Assembly (NCBI GenBank): GCA_945861025.1
Contig: CAMASN010000001.1
Location: 1 to 64,000 of the forward strand
Reading direction: 5' to 3'
DNA from: Ferrithrix thermotolerans DSM 19514
GTDB lineage: Bacteria; Actinomycetota; Acidimicrobiia; Acidimicrobiales; Ilumatobacteraceae
Length of the DNA stretch: 64,000 bases
The first letter of the stretch is position 1. Every line of letters starts with the position of its first letter. Of the stretch, positions 40,410 to 49,444 are shown piece by piece. The notes below the pieces were generated by a model. It was not told the DNA's origin and made no database searches. It saw only the letters and a program-made list of their open reading frames with translations. Made by a program: the position numbers and the translations under genes.

Positions 40410-42374
40410 GTGCCATCAACGTTGACGCCCGAACAAGATTCCGCAGCTATCAGCCTCATTCGTGGCTTTGCCATGGACGCTCCCCTGTATGCCAAGAGTG
40501 GGCATCAGGGCACAGCGATGGCCCTGGCTCCCCTGGCTCACGTGTTGTACAGCCGCATCATGCGTCACGACCCCACGAATCCGTCGTGGCCTGATCGAGA
40601 TCGCTTCATCCTCAGCAACGGCCACGCCAGCATCTTGCAATACTCGATGCTGTTCCTGAATGGCTACGGGCTTGAACTCGACGACATCAAACAGTTCCGT
40701 CAGTGGCAGTCGGCTACTCCTGGCCACCCTGAGGTGGGACACACTGCCGGTGTCGAGGTCACAACTGGTCCGCTCGGACAAGGCTTCGCGAACGCCGTCG
40801 GCATGGCGATCGCCGAGCGCTCGTTGGCCGATCGTTTCGGATCCGACGTGCAGGATCATCACACGTTCGTTATTGCTGGCGATGGTTGTTTCATGGAAGG
40901 TCTTAGCCACGAGGCAGCATCGATGGCTGGTCACCTCAAGCTCGGCAGTCTCATCTGCGTTCACGACGACAATCGCATCACCATCGACGGCAACACCAAC
41001 CTTGCCTATAGCGACGATGTAGCGATGCGCTTCAGCAGCTACGGCTGGCATGTCGAGAACGTTGGCGAGATTGCCGACGACTGCGATGCGCTCGAAGCTG
41101 CACTGCGCCGGGCAATGGCAGTCACCGATCAGCCAAGCTTGATCATCCTGCGTTCGCACATTGGCTTTCCCTCGCCAGATCTCACAGACACGCACGAGGC
41201 TCACGGCAATCCGTTCACGCTCGAACTCACCAATCGCACCAAAGACGCAATGGGCATTCCGCACGAGCCGTTCTGGGCACCCACCGATCTGGTCGACGCA
41301 TATCGTGGTGCCGCTGCTCAGCGTGGCGTCGCCGCCAGCGCCCAATGGCAGCAGCGCTTCGATGCGTCAGCGCTCAACCGCCCCGAATGGGATGCATGCT
41401 GGGCAGCCAGTGGCCTCGCTGGTTGGACTCAGTCGCTCCCTACGTTTGCGCAGGGCGAAAGCGTCGCTACTCGCGTTGCTATCCAAAAGGTGTTCGACGC
41501 AACGCTTGCGCTGTTGCCAGGCCTCGTCGCTGGTTCAGCCGACCTCACCGGCAACACCGGCACCAAGCTTGTCGGGCAGGTTGCTCAGTCGGCCGTTACG
41601 CCGGGCGGACGGCAGGTCTATTACGGCATCCGCGAGCACGCAATGGCTGCAGTAATGATCGGCATGTCCCTCCACGGCGGCGTACTGCCCGTGGGCGGCA
41701 CGTTCTTGGTTTTCGCCGATTACCTGCGACCATCGGTTCGCCTCGCTGCACTCTCGAAGGCCAAGGTTGTGTTTGTGCTCACCCACGACTCGGTTGGTGT
41801 GGGCGAAGACGGCCCAACCCACCAGCCCGTCGAGCAGCTCGCATCGCTACGTATTATTCCTGACCTGCAGGTTCTTCGTCCAGCCGACGCGAACGAGACC
41901 GCTCAGGCATGGCGCATCGCCGTTGAGCACGACGGCCCAACCGTGTTGGTGCTCAGCCGCCAGAACCTACCGGTGTGTACCGACGGCTCGGCTGCCGTGA
42001 CCGGGGCAGCAACGCTCAGCGCAGCCGCCAACCCTCAGTTGGTGCTTGTGGCCACCGGCAGCGAAGTGCACCTGTGCGTCGCCGCCGCCGATCAGCTCGC
42101 GGCACAGGGCATCGATGCCAACGTTGTGTCCATGCCTTCTTGGGATCGCTTTGAGCGCCAGTCGGCCGATTACCGCGCCAGCGTGTTCCCCAAGGGAGTG
42201 CCCGTGCTCTCGGTAGAAGCCGCAACCACATTTGGATGGGCTCGCTACGCCAACGACAGCATCGGCATCGATCGCTTCGGCGCGAGCGCGCCCGGTGCGC
42301 TGGTGCTCGACAAGCTCGGAATCAACATCGACAACATCGTCGCTCGGGCGACGGCCCTCGCGACTAAGGCCTAG
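40410..42374 (+). CDS. tkt: Transketolase
   Basis: This 654-residue thiamine-diphosphate enzyme has KSGHQGTAMALAPLA (about residues 23-37), GHASILQYSMLF, EVTTGPLGQGFANAVGMAIAE (in part), the ThDP/Mg motif AGDGCFMEGLSHEAAS, GREHAM-type (YYGIREHAMAAVMIGMSLHG, in part) and VLTHDSVGVGEDGPTHQPVE (in part), where the His residues bind substrate. It transfers two-carbon units between sugar phosphates in the pentose phosphate and, where present, Calvin cycles. GTG start at 40410. Transaldolase follows with a 9-bp gap and a strong ribosome-binding site. Confidence 0.95.
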   Translation: MPSTLTPEQDSAAISLIRGFAMDAPLYAKSGHQGTAMALAPLAHVLYSRIMRHDPTNPSWPDRDRFILSNGHASILQYSMLFLNGYGLELDDIKQFRQWQSATPGHPEVGHTAGVEVTTGPLGQGFANAVGMAIAERSLADRFGSDVQDHHTFVIAGDGCFMEGLSHEAASMAGHLKLGSLICVHDDNRITIDGNTNLAYSDDVAMRFSSYGWHVENVGEIADDCDALEAALRRAMAVTDQPSLIILRSHIGFPSPDLTDTHEAHGNPFTLELTNRTKDAMGIPHEPFWAPTDLVDAYRGAAAQRGVAASAQWQQRFDASALNRPEWDACWAASGLAGWTQSLPTFAQGESVATRVAIQKVFDATLALLPGLVAGSADLTGNTGTKLVGQVAQSAVTPGGRQVYYGIREHAMAAVMIGMSLHGGVLPVGGTFLVFADYLRPSVRLAALSKAKVVFVLTHDSVGVGEDGPTHQPVEQLASLRIIPDLQVLRPADANETAQAWRIAVEHDGPTVLVLSRQNLPVCTDGSAAVTGAATLSAAANPQLVLVATGSEVHLCVAAADQLAAQGIDANVVSMPSWDRFERQSADYRASVFPKGVPVLSVEAATTFGWARYANDSIGIDRFGASAPGALVLDKLGINIDNIVARATALATKA

Positions 42375-42383
42375 GAGGCACAC

Positions 42384-43499
42384 GTGGACCGTCTCGTACA
42401 TCTCGCTGACGACTTTGGTCAGAGCCCATGGCTCGACAACCTCAAGCGCAGCTATATCACCTCAGGTCAGCTGCAGGCGCTTGTCGATCGCGGAGTGCGC
42501 GGGCTCACCTCGAACCCGACCATCTTCCAAAAGGCCATTCAGGGCTCCCCCGATTACGACGAGCAGTTCTCGGCGCTTGCAGCCGGTGCTCCGCATCCGA
42601 TCATCGACGACTACTGGGCGATGGTATTGCACGACATCAATAGCGCACTCGACATCTTTGAGCCGGTCTATACCGCTACGTCGGGTCTTGACGGCTACGT
42701 GAGCGTCGAGGTCGATCCTGGTCTGGCTCACGACAGCGCCGGTACCGAGATCGCAGCGCGTGCGCTCAGCGAGCGCGTGAATCGCCACAACCTGATGGTC
42801 AAAGTGCCGGCCACCCACGCTGGCTTGCCAGCCATCGAGCAGATGATTGCCGAAGGCCGCAGCATCAACGTCACGCTCATCTTCAGCCTCGAGCGCTATG
42901 CAGCCGTTGTCGAGGCCTACATCAGCGGGCTCGAACGTCTCGCAGCATCATCAACGGCCGACCTCTCGTCGGTTGCCAGTGTCGCCAGTTTCTTCATCAG
43001 CCGAGTCGACACCGAGATCGATAAGCGGCTCGACGCGATGGGCTCTCCAGAAGCGTTGGCGTTGCGCGGAAAGGCCGCTGTTGCTCAAGGAAAGCTCGCC
43101 TACCAAATGTTCGAGCAAGCGTTCAGCGGACCACGTTGGCAAGCATTGGCCGACCGTGGTGCGCGCGTGCAGCGTCCGTTGTGGGCAAGCACCAGCACCA
43201 AGAACCCCGCGTATCCCGACACGCTGTATGTCGACGAGTTGATTGGTCCGAACACAGTGAACACGTTGCCCGACGCCACGCTCGAAGCATTTGCCGATCA
43301 TGGCAACCTCGTTCGTCGCATCGATGTCGACGTCGACCACGCCGAGTCCGATTGGCGCGACCTTGCCGCTGTAGGCATCGACCTCGACGGCATTGCCGAG
43401 CAACTCGAGACCGAAGGAGTCGCTTCGTTTCAGGCCAGTTTCAACGAGCTGCTCGAAGCGCTCGAGGTGAAGGCCGCTTCGCTGCGGAACAACGCGTGA
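42384..43499 (+). CDS. tal: Transaldolase
   Basis: This 371-residue protein of the long actinobacterial transaldolase type has LTSNPTIFQKAI (about residues 40-51), SVEVDPGLAHDSAGT, the Schiff-base Lys in NLMVKVPATHAGL (about 133-145), GRSINVTLIFSLERY and ASTSTKNPAYPDTLYV. It moves a dihydroxyacetone unit between sugar phosphates in the non-oxidative pentose phosphate pathway. GTG start at 42384 has an AGGAGG site at 42373-42378 that includes the end of the transketolase stop codon. Glucose-6-phosphate dehydrogenase, often next in this operon, is not here. Confidence 0.95.
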   Translation: MDRLVHLADDFGQSPWLDNLKRSYITSGQLQALVDRGVRGLTSNPTIFQKAIQGSPDYDEQFSALAAGAPHPIIDDYWAMVLHDINSALDIFEPVYTATSGLDGYVSVEVDPGLAHDSAGTEIAARALSERVNRHNLMVKVPATHAGLPAIEQMIAEGRSINVTLIFSLERYAAVVEAYISGLERLAASSTADLSSVASVASFFISRVDTEIDKRLDAMGSPEALALRGKAAVAQGKLAYQMFEQAFSGPRWQALADRGARVQRPLWASTSTKNPAYPDTLYVDELIGPNTVNTLPDATLEAFADHGNLVRRIDVDVDHAESDWRDLAAVGIDLDGIAEQLETEGVASFQASFNELLEALEVKAASLRNNA

Positions 43500-43570
43500 T
43501 CACGCCAGCGCTGAATCCAAAAATGATCGCCACTCCAAATTCTTTGTTTTCTTGAGCAATGAGGGCCACC

Positions 43571-44407
43571 ATGCGACTCGACCAAATCTGGCAATATCCG
43601 GTGAAGTCAATGCGGGGCTCATCTGTTGCGCATAGCGCACTTGCAACCAACGGCATCGTGGGCGACCGAATGTGGGCGCTGCGCGACGACGAACGCGGTG
43701 CGATTGCCAGCGCTCGCCGACTCAAGTCGCTGAGCAGTCTCGAAGCATCGTTCGAGAGCGATGGCAACGGTGTAGCCATTCGTTTGCCCGATGGCTCAAC
43801 GGTGCGAAACAGCGACGCCGATGTCGACGCTCGCATCAGCGCAGCGCTAGATCATCAGGTTTCTCTCTGCGCGAAAGAACCGATTTCAAACCTCGATCAC
43901 TATCGCCGCGGCCGTCCCGACAGCGACGACATGATGGTCGAACTTCGTTCGATCTTTGGGCGTCTCGAGGATGAGCCACTGCCCGATTTGTCGATCTTCC
44001 CGCCGGAGATGCTTGAGTTCGAGTATCCGCCGGGCAACTACTTCGATTGCTACCCGTTGATGATCATGTCGACCTCGGCGCTTGCTGCACTGCGCGACGC
44101 ACTGCCCAACTCGGCCATCGATGAGCGCCGCTTTCGGCCATCGTTGGTCATCGACACCAGCAATACGGTGGGCCATCCCGAGTTCGAGTGGGTTGGGCGC
44201 CGTATAGCTATCGGTGGCACCGAGGTGCAGATTCTTTCGGCGTGCCCACGATGTGCCGCAATTACCAACGAGTTTGCGCCCGAGCTTCCTTACGACTCTG
44301 CGGTGCTGCGCCACGTCGTGCGCAACCTCGATCAAAATGTTGGCGTGTACGCAACGGTTGTGCGAACCGGGCCAATCTCGATTGGTGACTCAGTCGAGTT
44401 CGTGTGA
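43571..44407 (+). CDS. MOSC domain protein with N-terminal beta-barrel
   Basis: This 278-residue protein has a MOSC_N domain at the start (IWQYPVKSMRGSSV) and a MOSC core with the conserved Cys in ILSACPRCAAITNEF (about residues 221-235). MOSC proteins carry the molybdenum-cofactor sulfurase C-terminal fold and some act in amidoxime or purine-analogue reduction. GAGGG at 43561-43565 favours ATG 43571 over ATG 43559. The end overlaps the minus-strand gene at 44390-44617 by 18 bp (convergent). Confidence 0.82.
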   Translation: MRLDQIWQYPVKSMRGSSVAHSALATNGIVGDRMWALRDDERGAIASARRLKSLSSLEASFESDGNGVAIRLPDGSTVRNSDADVDARISAALDHQVSLCAKEPISNLDHYRRGRPDSDDMMVELRSIFGRLEDEPLPDLSIFPPEMLEFEYPPGNYFDCYPLMIMSTSALAALRDALPNSAIDERRFRPSLVIDTSNTVGHPEFEWVGRRIAIGGTEVQILSACPRCAAITNEFAPELPYDSAVLRHVVRNLDQNVGVYATVVRTGPISIGDSVEFV

Positions 44408-44617
44408 CTCTGCCGACTCATTGTCGGCGTCGATTGATCGCAGCAGATGTGCTGCCTTCTCCACTGCGCGACGGGCCTGCGTCACTGCTCGCTCGGCAGC
44501 GGGACGCTTGCTCGCGCCACCTCGAATGGCCTGGCTCAGCTCGGCCAACGCCACCTCGGCGAGTTCTTCGGAGATGGCATCGAGGCGGTCGGCCAACGTA
44601 TGGAACTGCTCGCTCAT
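44390..44617 (-). CDS. Small helical protein after glcF
   Basis: This 75-residue, strongly charged protein (EQFHTLADRLDAISEELAEV, then AAERAVTQARRAVEKAAHLL) is probably an all-helical coiled-coil. It has 4-bp ATGA overlap with glcF upstream and a short convergent overlap with the MOSC gene. I see no family match; similar short helical proteins often follow enzyme genes in Actinobacteria. A structural role is only a guess. Confidence 0.55.
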   Translation of the reverse strand: MSEQFHTLADRLDAISEELAEVALAELSQAIRGGASKRPAAERAVTQARRAVEKAAHLLRSIDADNESAESHELD

Positions 44618-45774
44618 GGCAACAGATCGGCAACGATGTCGAGCGGATGCATCGTGATTACCGAAGCGGCAGCTAAGTGCATTGCGCAGCCAGGGTTCGC
44701 ACTGGCAACCACCGTTGCTTGAGTGGCCAACGTTGCGCGTGCTATCGCAGCAAGCTTGCGGTCGCGAATTTGGCCGGCAAGTTCGGGCTGCATTGCCGAG
44801 TATGCGCCGCCAGCACCACAGCACATTCCGTCGTCGTCGAGTTCGACAATGTCGGCGTAGCGGGCGAGCACCGTGCGCACTGGCAGGTGTGCCTTTTGCA
44901 CGTGACGTAGATGGCAAGGGTCTTGCACGATGATGCTCGGACGGGCTCGGCTTGGGTCGGCGGCGGGCAGACGATCGACCCGGTCGGCAAGCCACTCGTG
45001 CACGTCGAGCACGCGTGAAGAAAACGTGCGAGCTGCGTCGGTTTCGAGCAGGTGCCCGTAGTCCTTCATCGCCGCGCCGCAGCCGGCCGAATTGACCAAC
45101 ACGGGGGCATCGCCGGGCATGCTCGCCATGGTGCGGATCGCAAGACGTTGCGCCTGCGCTGAAAGGCCTGCGTGCGAATGCAGTGCGCCGCAACATTCGC
45201 CGCCTCTGGCTGCGACAGCGCACGTGGCTCCGGTGGACTCGATGACGCGCTGCGTTGCGCGGTGTGTGGGCCGCTGCCACGCATCCATGACACATCCGGT
45301 GAACACGTAGACATCGGTGCCTGTGGCCGTTACGGCGGCCCCTCGGCGTAGTGCCAGCGTGGTGAGGCCGGCGCGCTTGGGCACAAGGTGTAGTCGTTGG
45401 GCTACGGCGATGAGCGTGGAGCCCACGAGCAGCAACCGATGATGAGCGAGTGCACGGAACGCAAGACGTTGCCAGCGAGGCGTAGTGCGATGGTTGGCAG
45501 CGAGTGACTTGCGAGTGTCTTCGATGAGGTGCCCATACTTCACACCAGATGGGCACGCCGGCTCGCAGCCGCGGCACTGCACACACGTTTCCATGAATCC
45601 AACGAAGGCCTCGTCTATTGGAGCGTCTTCGTAGAAGACTGTGCGCATCGCCGCAATTCGTCCACGTGGAGACAGGCTCTCTTCGCCGGTGGCTCGGTAC
45701 GTGGGGCAATGCGGCAGACACAAACCACAGCTCACACAGCTCGCTAGTTCGGCTTCGTTGAGCTGTAGCTTCAT
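44614..45774 (-). CDS. glcF: Glycolate oxidase iron-sulfur subunit
   Basis: This 386-residue protein has two 4Fe-4S motifs (CVSCGLCLPHCP and CVQCRGCEPACPSG) and two CCG domains (GGECCGALHSHAGL, DPCHLRHVQ, GMCCGAGGAYS). GlcF passes electrons from the GlcD/GlcE flavoprotein to the membrane quinone pool. Start chosen at ATG 45774 (MKLQLNEAE). It is separated from glcE (stop at 48569) by nei and the propeller gene on the opposite strand, so it has its own promoter region, the 49 bp shared with nei. Confidence 0.92.
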   Translation of the reverse strand: MKLQLNEAELASCVSCGLCLPHCPTYRATGEESLSPRGRIAAMRTVFYEDAPIDEAFVGFMETCVQCRGCEPACPSGVKYGHLIEDTRKSLAANHRTTPRWQRLAFRALAHHRLLLVGSTLIAVAQRLHLVPKRAGLTTLALRRGAAVTATGTDVYVFTGCVMDAWQRPTHRATQRVIESTGATCAVAARGGECCGALHSHAGLSAQAQRLAIRTMASMPGDAPVLVNSAGCGAAMKDYGHLLETDAARTFSSRVLDVHEWLADRVDRLPAADPSRARPSIIVQDPCHLRHVQKAHLPVRTVLARYADIVELDDDGMCCGAGGAYSAMQPELAGQIRDRKLAAIARATLATQATVVASANPGCAMHLAAASVITMHPLDIVADLLP

Positions 45775-45823
45775 CAACGCTTCACCGTAGTAGCCCGATA
45801 CCAGTTGAGAGACACACGAACGC

Positions 45824-46621
45824 ATGCCCGAAGGTCACACAGTTCACCGAATCGCTCAAGATCACGGGCGACTCCTTGTCGGCGAGGTGCTGCGGATCAC
45901 GTCGCCTCAGGGCCGATTTGCCGCCGATGCCGCTCGGGTGGACGGGCAGGTGCTGAGTGATCTCGAGGCCGTTGGGAAGCATCTTTTTTATCATTTCGCA
46001 AACGGCGACATTGGCCATGTGCATCTCGGACTGTTCGGAAAGTTTCGGGTCGCGAAGGGCTCAAAGACGCCCGATGTAGTTGGCTTGGTGCGAATGCGCA
46101 TGCAATCGAGTCGGGCAACCATCGATCTCGCTGGTCCCACCGACTGCTCGATTGGCACGCTGGATGACCGCGCAAAGATCCTGAAGCGACTCGGACCTGA
46201 TCCGCTTGACAAGAAGGCCGATTCCCAATTGGCAATCGATCGAATGGGTAAATCGAAGCAAGCCATTGGCGCCGTGCTGCTCGATCAGAAGGTGCTCTGC
46301 GGGGTGGGCAACGTATACAGAGCCGAGGCGTTGTTTGTCTGCGGCATCCATCCGTCGCGGCTCGGACTAGCGCTCAGCCACGCCGAATTGCAGATACTGT
46401 GGGACACCGTGGTTGCGATGCTGCGCCAGGGAGTACAGGACAACCGCATCATCACGGTGGGTCCTGAACATCTTTCTCAAACCAAGGGCCGACGCTTCCG
46501 TCGAGGTGAGGCAACCTTTGTGTACCACCGCGATCGCTGTTTGCGCTGCGCTACACCAATCCAAACAGTCGAACTTGCTGGCCGACCTTGCTACTTTTGT
46601 CCGACGTGCCAACAGCGCTGA
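45824..46621 (+). CDS. nei: Nei-type formamidopyrimidine/endonuclease VIII DNA glycosylase
   Basis: This 265-residue Fpg/Nei-family protein has the N-terminal catalytic MPEGHTVHRIAQDH (Pro1 nucleophile after Met removal, Glu2), the H2TH helix region around AIGAVLLDQKVLCGVGNVYRAE, and the C-terminal zinc finger CLRCATPI...CYFCPTC. It excises oxidised pyrimidines from DNA. The MPEGHT start matches the actinobacterial Nei1 group. It diverges from glcF and lies inside the split glc genes. Confidence 0.9.
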   Translation: MPEGHTVHRIAQDHGRLLVGEVLRITSPQGRFAADAARVDGQVLSDLEAVGKHLFYHFANGDIGHVHLGLFGKFRVAKGSKTPDVVGLVRMRMQSSRATIDLAGPTDCSIGTLDDRAKILKRLGPDPLDKKADSQLAIDRMGKSKQAIGAVLLDQKVLCGVGNVYRAEALFVCGIHPSRLGLALSHAELQILWDTVVAMLRQGVQDNRIITVGPEHLSQTKGRRFRRGEATFVYHRDRCLRCATPIQTVELAGRPCYFCPTCQQR

Positions 46622-46746
46622 GTCTGTCGTGTCAAGAACTTGTGCAGATGTAGCGATTCTTGTCGAGTTAACGATTATTCGGTTGTGAGAACGAGTACTT
46701 TTTGACAGTCTGGTCGCGGCGGCCAGATTCGAAAGGGCGTCAATAC

Positions 46747-48555
46747 ATGTTCGGTGATCAGTTATCTAGGTCAGTCGCGCGTTCGAGGTGGGCCGCCTTT
46801 GGTGCCGCGGTAGCTGTGGCCTGTGGCGCTGGTGGCGTTGGATGGGTCGCTCATGCGACATCAGTCGATTCGATCTCATCGTTCGTGAACATAACGCCGT
46901 GTCGTTTGTTCGACACCCGCGCCGGCGGCGACACGGTAGGCAACCGGTCTACGCCATTGGGCACAGGCGAAACGTTCGAGCGCCAGGTGTGGGGTACAAA
47001 TGGTGCCTGCACCATCCCATCTACTGCCACAGGCATTTCGTACAACCTCACCGTACCCGACCCCATCGTGACTGGATTCGTGAAGCTGTATCCGGGCGAT
47101 GCTGCCGCGCCGAACGCAAGCGCGATCAACACCTCGGCGCTGTTCGGCACCAAAGCAAACGGTGGCATCGTTGGACTCTCGGCAAGTGGCAGCATCAAGT
47201 TGTTCAACCAAGTTGGACCACTCAATGCGATCCTTGATATCACCGGGTACTTCGTTGGAGTCACACCTGGCACCCCCGGTGCTCCTGGAACCAACGGAAC
47301 CAACGGAACCAACGGCATTGATGGCATTAACGGAATCGATGGCATCAACGGGACCGACGGTGTCGACGGTTTAAATGGCGTCAATGGCGTCAATGGCGTC
47401 AATGGCGTCAATGGCGTCAATGGCGTCACCGGAGCGCAGTACGGCCGTGACATCACTGCAGTTTCTACCCTCGTTGCTGGCGTTGGTCTCCCAACGCCCA
47501 ATGATGTCTCGATCACCGTAGGGGCCGACGGTTTCCCCGTGTTGGCGTTCTTGGTGCCGCTCGATCCTTTGTTGCCGTTGAACGGCGACCTGACAATTGT
47601 GAAGTGTGTCGACCCTGCATGTAGCACTCCTGTGACACCAGTGAGCACGGGTCAAACCGGCATATTGAGTCATCTCACCTCGATAACGATTGGCGCCGAT
47701 GGAAACCCGATCGTGGCGTTTAGCGGCACCGGCGGAGCTCTCAACGTCACCAAGTGCGCCACGCCCAGCTGTCTTAGCTTCGGACCCGTCGCTACGCTCG
47801 ACGCCACCGCTGCGCTGGATCCGGCGATTGCGATCGGCGCTGATGGTAACCCAATCGTGTCCTACTACGACTCGGTGACAGCATCGCTGAAGGTGGTCCA
47901 TTGTGCCGATCCCGACTGCATTGTCGCTGATCCATCGGTTACCGTCGATCCTGCGGTCGCAGACCCGGCTGTCGATGCTGGCTCCTTTTCGTCAATCACG
48001 ATTGGCGTCGACGGAAACCCCGTGATTTCGTACATCGACTTCGGCAATGGGGTCAAGGTGGTCAAGTGCAGCGTCGCTACCTGCGCTACTTACAGAACAC
48101 CGGTCACGCTTGATGCAGCAGCTCTCGGCAACACCTCAATTGCTATTGGTGTCGATGCCAACCCAGTGATCTCGTACGCCAATGTGAACACCCAAGATCT
48201 GAAGATTGTTCACTGCCTTGACCAAGCCTGCTCCCAGCCGGTTACGCCGGTCACGTTGGATGCCAACGCTGTCGGAGTGTTCACGACGTCGTTGGTGATG
48301 AGTGCCGACGGCAATCCATATGTGAGCTATACAAGCGCCGGCGTGCTCAAGATGATTCGTTGCACGAATACAGCGTGCACCACAGCGAGGGCACCACTAA
48401 CAGTCGACTTGGATGGCGGTGTCGGCTCGCAGGCAATGGTGATCGGCGGCGATGCCAACCCTGTGATCGTATATGTTGACGCCCTCGCCACCGGCGACGT
48501 GCGGCTGGCCAAGTTGACCCACAGTTCATGGACACCATACGGCTGGGGTCGCTGA
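46747..48555 (+). CDS. Secreted Gly-X-Asn repeat protein with seven propeller-like repeats
   Basis: This 602-residue protein has a signal peptide (Arg-rich start, hydrophobic core, cleavage after about Ala37 in WVAHA). Residues about 46-170 form a beta domain (PCRLFDTRAGG ... AILDITGYFV) common in secreted proteins of Acidimicrobiia. A Gly-x-Asn/Asp run follows at 174-229 (GTNGTNGIDGING...). Residues about 253-602 carry seven repeats of about 45-55 residues with SITIGADGNPIVSY, LKVVHCAD/VVKCSVATC and VTLDA elements, best read as a seven-bladed beta-propeller with one Cys pair per blade in most repeats. GAAAGGG precedes ATG 46747. The function is unknown; surface adhesion is possible. Confidence 0.7.
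   Translation: MFGDQLSRSVARSRWAAFGAAVAVACGAGGVGWVAHATSVDSISSFVNITPCRLFDTRAGGDTVGNRSTPLGTGETFERQVWGTNGACTIPSTATGISYNLTVPDPIVTGFVKLYPGDAAAPNASAINTSALFGTKANGGIVGLSASGSIKLFNQVGPLNAILDITGYFVGVTPGTPGAPGTNGTNGTNGIDGINGIDGINGTDGVDGLNGVNGVNGVNGVNGVNGVTGAQYGRDITAVSTLVAGVGLPTPNDVSITVGADGFPVLAFLVPLDPLLPLNGDLTIVKCVDPACSTPVTPVSTGQTGILSHLTSITIGADGNPIVAFSGTGGALNVTKCATPSCLSFGPVATLDATAALDPAIAIGADGNPIVSYYDSVTASLKVVHCADPDCIVADPSVTVDPAVADPAVDAGSFSSITIGVDGNPVISYIDFGNGVKVVKCSVATCATYRTPVTLDAAALGNTSIAIGVDANPVISYANVNTQDLKIVHCLDQACSQPVTPVTLDANAVGVFTTSLVMSADGNPYVSYTSAGVLKMIRCTNTACTTARAPLTVDLDGGVGSQAMVIGGDANPVIVYVDALATGDVRLAKLTHSSWTPYGWGR
47377..47430. repeat. Six 9-bp tandem repeats, GGCGTCAAT
   Basis: GGCGTCAAT runs five times head to tail (47377-47421) and is followed by the variant GGCGTCACC. 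It codes GVN units of the Gly-x-Asn tract. Less perfect 9-bp units lie just upstream (47290-47376). Perfect short repeats of this kind can gain or lose copies by slippage, without shifting the frame. Confidence 0.9.
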
Positions 48556-48568
48556 CCTCAGCGATGCT

Positions 48569-49444
48569 CTAGACGCTCAGCGGCTCGACCCCAGGGTTGA
48601 GCCGCAGCGTCGGATCAAACTCGTATTTGAGACGCTTGTGTAGCGCAGCGATAGCCGCATCGGCCTTTCGGGGCTGGGCAGAATCGCTGCGGTGCACAAC
48701 TCCAACACCAATCTCGGCCACAAACGAGCCCGTGATCGCCAATGATCGCAATGTCGATGGTGCCACCGACCAGCGATGAGCGCTTGGCAGTGCAGGCGCA
48801 CCGTCGGCCAGCACCAATCCCGCCAGAGCGGCCTGCTCGGCGACGTCAGAGGCGTGGCCTTCGAGGAGCGCCCACGTTGTGGAGCCGTCCCAAAGAACAC
48901 TTACAGGGCGATACAGCGTTGCGAACGTGACCCACGGATCGGCCACAGTAGAGAACCACTGTGACACCGAAGCGAGCGGCCGGGTGCGCAAAATTACGTG
49001 GCCTAAGAAGCCGAGTGTGCCCTGTGATCCCACTAGCAAGCGACACAGGTCGAAACCTGACACGTTCTTCACGGTAGGGCCGCCGGCTTTCACTACGTGA
49101 CCTGTCGCTGACACGTAATGAGCTTGCAAGAGGGCATCGCGGATCGGCCCATAGCCGAGTCGACGCGTGTCACTGAGACCACGCGCCAATGCACCACCAA
49201 CAGTTCCGGAGGCAGGCAGCGACACGCATTGGCCCACAGCCGCCAGCGCCTGATTGAGCTCATCAACTGCAGTGCCAGCGCCGCAGTGCACGATCATCTC
49301 ATCGGGTTGAATCGAGTTGATTCCGCCCGGGGCCGCCACAACACGGCTACCGGCGAGGACGCCCCCACGCGTGGAGAGTCCAGCGATAGCGACTGCGCCG
49401 TCGTTGACGCCGCCGACATCGCCTGCAAACGATGTCAGATCCAT
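48569..49444 (-). CDS. glcE: Glycolate oxidase FAD-binding subunit GlcE
   Basis: This 291-residue FAD-binding (PCMH-type) protein has VAAPGGINSIQPDEMIVHCG, LPASGTVGGALARGLSD (FAD contacts) and the typical VKNVSGFDLCRLLVGSQGTLG (in part) of GlcE. It pairs with GlcD and GlcF in glycolate dehydrogenase. Start chosen at ATG 49444, ten bases within the end of glcD, so translation is probably coupled. It ends 13 bp from the convergent propeller gene. Confidence 0.9.
   Translation of the reverse strand: MDLTSFAGDVGGVNDGAVAIAGLSTRGGVLAGSRVVAAPGGINSIQPDEMIVHCGAGTAVDELNQALAAVGQCVSLPASGTVGGALARGLSDTRRLGYGPIRDALLQAHYVSATGHVVKAGGPTVKNVSGFDLCRLLVGSQGTLGFLGHVILRTRPLASVSQWFSTVADPWVTFATLYRPVSVLWDGSTTWALLEGHASDVAEQAALAGLVLADGAPALPSAHRWSVAPSTLRSLAITGSFVAEIGVGVVHRSDSAQPRKADAAIAALHKRLKYEFDPTLRLNPGVEPLSV

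Noticed and set aside
47377-47430. Possible CRISPR or recombination site from the 9-bp repeats
   Set aside because: They are head-to-tail without spacers and code a Gly-Val-Asn tract.
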